A DNA stretch of 49,887 nt, from positions 1 to 49,887 of the forward strand of contig NZ_JAPYVU010000006.1 of assembly GCF_028276765.1 (NCBI RefSeq), written 5' to 3'. A program made the translations under genes and the position numbers. Origin of the DNA: Sulfurihydrogenibium sp. Lineage in GTDB: Bacteria > Aquificota > Aquificia > Aquificales > Hydrogenothermaceae. Below are positions 49,807 to 49,887 of the stretch, piece by piece; within the stretch, counting starts at the first letter, position 1; each line of letters begins with the position of its first letter. Under the pieces are notes generated by a model that was given only the letters and a program-made list of their open reading frames with translations, was not told where the DNA came from and made no database searches.

Positions 49807-49854
49807 CTCCTTGGTGGCAGTTAAAATTGTAATAGCAAAAATTCCACCAAGGAG
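49807..49854 (+). promoter_or_regulatory. Hairpin hiding the ribosome-binding site of the right-edge ORF
   Basis: CTCCTTGGTGG (49807-49817) is a perfect complement of CCACCAAGGAG (49844-49854). The 26-base loop is AT-rich. The right arm contains AAGGAGG, the ribosome-binding site of the ATG at 49861. Transcripts entering from outside would fold and mask the site. Confidence 0.65.
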
Positions 49855-49860
49855 GTAAAA

Positions 49861-49887
49861 ATGCAAAACTCTAATCTTTATTTTACA
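49861..49887 (+). CDS. 5' end of a probable IS protein (runs off the window)
   Basis: ATG preceded by AAGGAGGTAAAA; the nine visible codons read MQNSNLYFT. The same start recurs, damaged, at 32444-32480 next to another class A repeat. That makes a multicopy mobile-element gene more likely than a unique host gene. Family not identifiable from nine residues. Confidence 0.45.

Overview
The window is low-GC DNA that reads as a thermophilic, flagellated, Gram-negative bacterium of the Aquificales, most likely a Sulfurihydrogenibium-like member of the Hydrogenothermaceae. The grounds are a full-length reverse gyrase, a complete flagellar basal body with P- and L-ring genes plus LolA (so an outer membrane), strong AT bias, and protein style. 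The genus is inference; reverse gyrase and the outer membrane are direct reads.

Layout. The left edge (1-283) holds the start of a probable transposase and a chimeric repeat. From 284 to 32252 everything runs on the minus strand. Read in the direction of transcription (right to left) the order is fliG-fliM-fliN-flgF-flgG | flgA-flgH | flgI-flgJ(N)-flhA-flhF-flhG | fliA-(Asn-rich FliK-like)-(TPR protein)-flgB-flgC | fliE-fliF-fliH-fliI-flgD-flgE-fliL-(FliN-like)-fliO-fliP-fliQ-fliR-flhB, then a secreted Ig-like protein, a small protein, guaA, a patatin phospholipase, and a second copy of the secreted Ig-like protein. This one colinear block encodes the export gate, ATPase complex, MS-ring, C-ring, rod, hook, P/L rings, polar-placement GTPases and sigma-28. 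Filament genes, motA/motB and a recognisable fliJ are absent from the window. Most internal junctions are 4-base overlaps or short gaps. The larger gaps are filled by copies of one repeat.

To the right lie reverse gyrase (32570-36004, minus), a plus-strand thioredoxin/TPR-lolA-membrane protein operon with a clear promoter, an insertion-sequence scar, a dtd-tetR-DHH phosphoesterase operon, a broken IS1595-type transposase between two repeats, and a compact plus-strand operon (42473-45191). That operon encodes two DUF2173-type proteins, an SCP2-like protein and a PAS/sigma-54 activator. It is preceded by a sigma-54-type promoter and four spaced TGCAACA boxes. After it come a KamA-type radical SAM protein, a second IS scar (IS256 and IS110 pieces), a TrmN6-like methyltransferase, typA, and the beginning of another probable IS at the right edge.

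The most unusual feature is a dispersed MITE-like repeat (class A, about 150-300 bp; ends like TACCTTGGGTGAGAAATT; inner arms like GTCATTCTGAGCGAAGCG) found upstream of at least ten genes. In every one of those copies the same arm faces the start codon of the next gene, whichever strand that gene is on. A second class (B) shares the inner arms but has different ends (GAGnCTGTTCCAAAA), which match the end next to a broken IS. The other candidate for an undescribed system is the self-contained sigma-54 operon with its direct-repeat enhancer.
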